A DNA stretch of 25,526 nt from Chloroflexota bacterium (GTDB lineage Bacteria > Chloroflexota > Dehalococcoidia > DSTF01 > RBG-16-68-14): NCBI GenBank assembly GCA_022563135.1, contig JADFNZ010000003.1:1-25526 (forward strand), written 5' to 3'. Shown piece after piece: positions 22,749 through 25,526 of the stretch. The translations under genes were made by a program, and so were the position numbers. The notes beneath the pieces are model-generated. The model was not told where the DNA came from. It made no database searches and saw nothing but the letters and a program-made list of their open reading frames with translations. Position 1 is the first letter of the stretch. Each line of letters begins with the position of its first letter.

Positions 22749-24080
22749 ATGGAGCGGATACTCCGCCGTCCCGCCGGGCTCCGGGGGACGATCCACCTGC
22801 CGGGCGATAAGTCGATCTCTCACCGAGCGGCGCTGCTCGGCGCGATCGCCTCCGGGCCGAGTCGTGTGCAGCGGTTCCTCACCTCCGGCGACTGCCGGTC
22901 GACGCTGGCCTGCCTGCGCGCGCTGGGCGTCGACTGGCGGTTGCAGGAGGATGCCCCGGGCGTGGGGACGCTCGAGATCGCGGGCGTGGGGCTGCGCGGC
23001 CTGCGCGAGCCGGCCAACGTGCTGGACGCCGGCAACTCCGGTACCACGCTTCGCCTACTCGCGGGCATCCTTGCCGGACAGCCGTTCGCCTCCGTCCTCA
23101 CCGGCGACGACTCGCTCCGCTCACGGCCCGTGGACCGCGTGATCGAACCGCTGCGCCGCATGGGCGCGCAGCTCTTCGCCCGCGACGGCGACAGGCTGCC
23201 GCCTCTGGCGATCAAGGGTGGCTCCCTGCGAGGGGTTCACTACCGGCTGCCCGTCGCGAGCGCGCAGGTGAAGTCCGCGGCGCTGCTCGCGGGACTGTTC
23301 GCAGAGGGCGAGACCGTGGTGGAGGAGCCGGTGGCGACGCGCGACCACACGGAGCGGCTGCTGCGCGCGATGGGCGTCGACCTGCAGCGCGAAGGCCCGG
23401 GCATTCGCCTTCTGCCGCCGGCGTCGCTCCAACCGCTCGATCTAGCGATCCCGGGCGATCTCAGCGCGGCCAGCTACTGGCTCGTGGCCGCGACCGTGCA
23501 CCAGGACGCTGAGATCGTTCTGCCTGGCGTCGGCGTCAATCACACCCGCAGCGGACTGCTCGACGCGCTGGACATGATGGGGGCCGCCATCGAGCGAGGC
23601 GAGGAGCGGATGGTGGGGGAGGAGCCGGTGGCCGATCTCACCGTGCGGAGCGCCCGCCTGCGCGGCATCGAGGTGGGCGGCGAGCTCATCCCGCGCCTGA
23701 TCGACGAGCTGCCGGCGCTGGCCGTCGCCGCCGCGTTTGCGGAGGGGCGCACGGTCGTGCGCGATGCTCAGGAGCTGCGCCTGAAGGAGTCGGACCGGAT
23801 CGCCGCGCTCGCGCGCGAGCTCGGACGGCTCGGTGTGGCGATCGAGGAGCGGCCGGATGGCTTCGTGATCGAAGGCGGCAGGCCGCTCGAAGGAGGCCGC
23901 GTGACCGGGGAAGGCGACCATCGCCTCACGATGACGCTGGCCATCGCCGGGCTGCTCGCGGCAGGCGAGACCGTCGTGACGGACGCGGAGGCGGTCGCGG
24001 TCTCCTATCCAGACTTCTGGGAGGACCTCACGAGCATATCCGTTTCGTCCGCGGGAGCGGCTACCAGCAAGGGCGAGTAA
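22749..24080 (+). CDS. aroA: 3-phosphoshikimate 1-carboxyvinyltransferase (EPSP synthase)
   Basis: A 443-residue EPSP synthase. Motifs: IHLPGDKSISHRAALLGAIA (phosphoenolpyruvate and shikimate-phosphate contacts), VLDAGNSGTTLRLLAGILAG, LRSRPVDRVIEPLRRMGAQL, PVASAQVKSAALLAGLF, IPGDLSAASYWLVAA, LKESDRIAALARELGRLG and GEGDHRLTMTLAIAGLLAAG. It joins shikimate 3-phosphate and phosphoenolpyruvate in the shikimate pathway. The GDKSISHR form of the first motif is the one common outside enterobacteria. With tyrA directly upstream, this is an aromatic amino acid operon. Confidence 0.97.
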   Translation: MERILRRPAGLRGTIHLPGDKSISHRAALLGAIASGPSRVQRFLTSGDCRSTLACLRALGVDWRLQEDAPGVGTLEIAGVGLRGLREPANVLDAGNSGTTLRLLAGILAGQPFASVLTGDDSLRSRPVDRVIEPLRRMGAQLFARDGDRLPPLAIKGGSLRGVHYRLPVASAQVKSAALLAGLFAEGETVVEEPVATRDHTERLLRAMGVDLQREGPGIRLLPPASLQPLDLAIPGDLSAASYWLVAATVHQDAEIVLPGVGVNHTRSGLLDALDMMGAAIERGEERMVGEEPVADLTVRSARLRGIEVGGELIPRLIDELPALAVAAAFAEGRTVVRDAQELRLKESDRIAALARELGRLGVAIEERPDGFVIEGGRPLEGGRVTGEGDHRLTMTLAIAGLLAAGETVVTDAEAVAVSYPDFWEDLTSISVSSAGAATSKGE

Positions 24081-24093
24081 CAGGAGGCGAGCC

Positions 24094-24366
24094 ATGGCCA
24101 CAGAGCTCATCCACATCGGCTTTGGGAACTACGTGGCGGCCAACCAGATGATCGGCGTCGCGTCACCGGGGTCCGCGCCGATCAAGCGCCTGATCCACGA
24201 AGGGCGCGACAAGGGCCTCACCATCGATATGACGAGCGGACGGCGCACCAAGGCGGTCGTCTTCATGGAGAACGGCTCCGTCGTGCTGGCGGCGATCACG
24301 CCGGAGACGATCGAGGGCCGCGTGCGGACCCACCGCGTCCGGCCGCCCGAGGAGGAGGGTGAGTAG
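24094..24366 (+). CDS. remA: RemA / DUF370 family regulator
   Basis: A 90-residue protein of the DUF370 family: ELIHIGFGNYVAANQMIGVA, SPGSAPIKRLIHEGRDKGLT, IDMTSGRRTKAVVFMENGSV and VLAAITPETIEGRV. The family prototype RemA of Bacillus subtilis is a DNA-binding activator of biofilm matrix genes, and remA commonly lies before gmk, as here. CAGGAGG lies upstream of the ATG. Its stop overlaps the gmk start by 8 bases. Confidence 0.92.
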   Translation: MATELIHIGFGNYVAANQMIGVASPGSAPIKRLIHEGRDKGLTIDMTSGRRTKAVVFMENGSVVLAAITPETIEGRVRTHRVRPPEEEGE

Positions 24367-24997
24367 GGAGACGCCCGCAGCGGCCGTGCCAGAGCAGGCG
24401 ACGCCGAACGCGCTGTTGCTCGTCATCTCCGGCCCTTCCGGAGTTGGCAAGGATACGGTGCTCGCCCGGCTGAAGGAGCGCGGGCAGCCTTTTCACTACA
24501 CCGTCACGATGACCACCCGCCCACCGCGGGAGGACGAAGCCGCCGACGGCCCCTTCCTGCGCTTCGCGAGCGAGGAGGAGTTCGGCCGGCTGCTGGCCGA
24601 GGACGGCTTCCTGGAGCATGCTCAGGTCTACGGCTACCGCTACGGCGTGCCGAAGGCGCCGGTGCGGGAGGCGCTGGCCAGCGGCCGGGACGTCGTCGTC
24701 CGCGTCGACGTGCAGGGCGCAGCGACGATCAAAGCGCTGGCCCCGGAGGCGCTGCTGATCTTCCTCGCGCCACGGTCGATCGAAGAGCTGGAGGCGCGTA
24801 TGCGTACACGGGGCGGCGTAGAGGAGGGCACGCTGGCCCGAAAGCTGGAGGCCGTGGCACGCGAGATGGACCAGCGCCGACACTTCGACTACACCGTCGT
24901 GAATGAGAAGGGCCGCGTGGACGAAGCGGTCGACGCGGTGCTCGCTATCGTCGAGACAGACCAGCGTCGCGGCGGCCGCGGGCCTGTGCGGCTCTAG
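24359..24997 (+). CDS. gmk: Guanylate kinase
   Basis: A 212-residue guanylate kinase-like protein from GTG 24359. P-loop ISGPSGVGKDTVLARLKERG (Lys31). The GMP region reads VTMTTRPPREDE, then FLEHAQVYGYRYGVP; the later core is VVVRVDVQGAATIKALAPEA, LAPRSIEELEARMRTRGG and FDYTVVNEKG. It normally converts GMP to GDP with ATP. Compared with E. coli Gmk, the Tyr of the HYFF segment appears to be Phe (DGPFLRF), and the Thr after YYG is Val. The start is inferred: no ATG lies near and the GTG overlaps remA. A leader of about 15 residues precedes the P-loop domain. Confidence 0.88.
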   Translation: MSRETPAAAVPEQATPNALLLVISGPSGVGKDTVLARLKERGQPFHYTVTMTTRPPREDEAADGPFLRFASEEEFGRLLAEDGFLEHAQVYGYRYGVPKAPVREALASGRDVVVRVDVQGAATIKALAPEALLIFLAPRSIEELEARMRTRGGVEEGTLARKLEAVAREMDQRRHFDYTVVNEKGRVDEAVDAVLAIVETDQRRGGRGPVRL

Positions 24998-25008
24998 TGT
25001 CCAACGCG

Positions 25009-25526
25009 ATGGCCGATCGTGTAACCGTCCGCGTGCCCGCGACGAGCGCGAACCTCGGCCCCGGGTTCGACTGCCTCGGCCTGGCGCTGGCGCTGACGGC
25101 TGACGTCACGATCGAGATAGGTGCTCCGGAGAGCGCGACGCCTCCGATCCTCGCCCCTCTCGTCGAACGGGCGCTCTTTCGCGCATACGAAGCGGCCGGG
25201 CGGCCGCGGCCGGAGGGCGTGGCGGTCGCATGGGACGGAGACCTGCCTGTCGCGCGGGGGCTGGGCGCGAGCGCCGCGGCGCGGGCGGCCGGGCTGGCCG
25301 GCGCGAACGCGCTCATGGGTGAGCCGCTCTCGCTCGAAGAGCTGCTGGCGCTCGGGGCAGAGCTGGAGGGCCACGCGGACAACATGGCGCCCGCGCTCTT
25401 CGGTGGCCTCCAGGTGGTCGTCGGCGACGGCGAAGGCTTTCGCCATCTCACCGTACCTCTGCCGGCCGGACTCAAGGTGGTGCTCTTCGTGCCCGACTTC
25501 AAGATGCCGACACGGGAGAGCCGCGC
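25009..25526 (+). CDS. thrB: Homoserine kinase, N-terminal part, cut by window edge
   Basis: The first 172 codons of a GHMP-family kinase; the end is outside the window. MADRVTVRVPATSANLGPGF, then DCLGLALA, is typical of homoserine kinase. The ATP loop reads LPVARGLGASAAARAAGLAG, with Ala where many have a second Ser, and EGHADNMAPALFGGLQVVV is the next family motif. It phosphorylates homoserine for threonine synthesis. GTG 24997, in frame and overlapping the gmk stop, is an alternative start. Confidence 0.9.
   Translation, partial: MADRVTVRVPATSANLGPGFDCLGLALALTADVTIEIGAPESATPPILAPLVERALFRAYEAAGRPRPEGVAVAWDGDLPVARGLGASAAARAAGLAGANALMGEPLSLEELLALGAELEGHADNMAPALFGGLQVVVGDGEGFRHLTVPLPAGLKVVLFVPDFKMPTRESR

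Noticed and set aside
21633..22823. 396-codon open frame on the minus strand
   Set aside because: Antisense shadow of tyrA, which is clearly coding.

Overview
The window is GC-rich, densely coded bacterial chromosome. The gene set suggests a member of the Chloroflexota, possibly Dehalococcoidia-like. This is an inference from gene content (RemA/DUF370 beside guanylate kinase, a BamB-like propeller lipoprotein beside yidC, lipoproteins with a WPDACL/ITPGYEVTL domain, and a sigma factor with a membrane partner), not from a marker gene search.

Layout. (1) 1-3650 is disturbed: the start of a zinc alcohol dehydrogenase, a tandem pair of paralogous lipoproteins each followed by a piece of the 3' end of a crotonase gene, a DipZ/TlpA-like thioredoxin protein with a repeat tail, then two gene fragments joined head-on. 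(2) 3670-4278 is a MerR regulator with a likely self-operator and a strong terminator. (3) 4298-10724 is the chromosome-origin type cluster, all on the minus strand: rpmH, rnpA, yidD, a perfect parS site, a propeller lipoprotein, yidC, jag, a PfkB kinase, parA, parB and a small membrane protein. A good promoter sits before rpmH. Most junctions overlap or nearly touch, so it probably behaves as one long operon. (4) 10875-13001 is groES-groEL with promoter, CIRCE operator and terminator. It lies where dnaA is found in many genomes. (5) 13030-13860 is a leader resembling the ydaO/yuaA cyclic di-AMP riboswitch in front of a gene for an atypical receiver-like protein. (6) 13877-17736, minus strand, holds uvrC, a BrnT/BrnA-type toxin-antitoxin pair with a promoter-operator palindrome, a diverged extra copy of the uvrC tail, a truncated gene, an ABM-domain protein and pcm. 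(7) 17797-20358 is a secreted repeat protein divergent from an ECF-type sigma factor and a probable membrane anti-sigma factor. (8) 20471-25526 is a plus-strand operon: M50 protease, HD-domain protein, tyrA, aroA, remA, gmk and the start of thrB.

Functional themes are chromosome segregation with membrane protein insertion (ParABS, YidC, Jag, RNase P), heat-shock chaperones under HrcA control, DNA repair next to a toxin-antitoxin module, envelope stress signalling, and aromatic and threonine amino acid synthesis. No tRNA, rRNA, CRISPR array or transposase was seen. The most noteworthy items are the riboswitch/receiver pairing and the brnTA module sitting between two different uvrC 3' ends.
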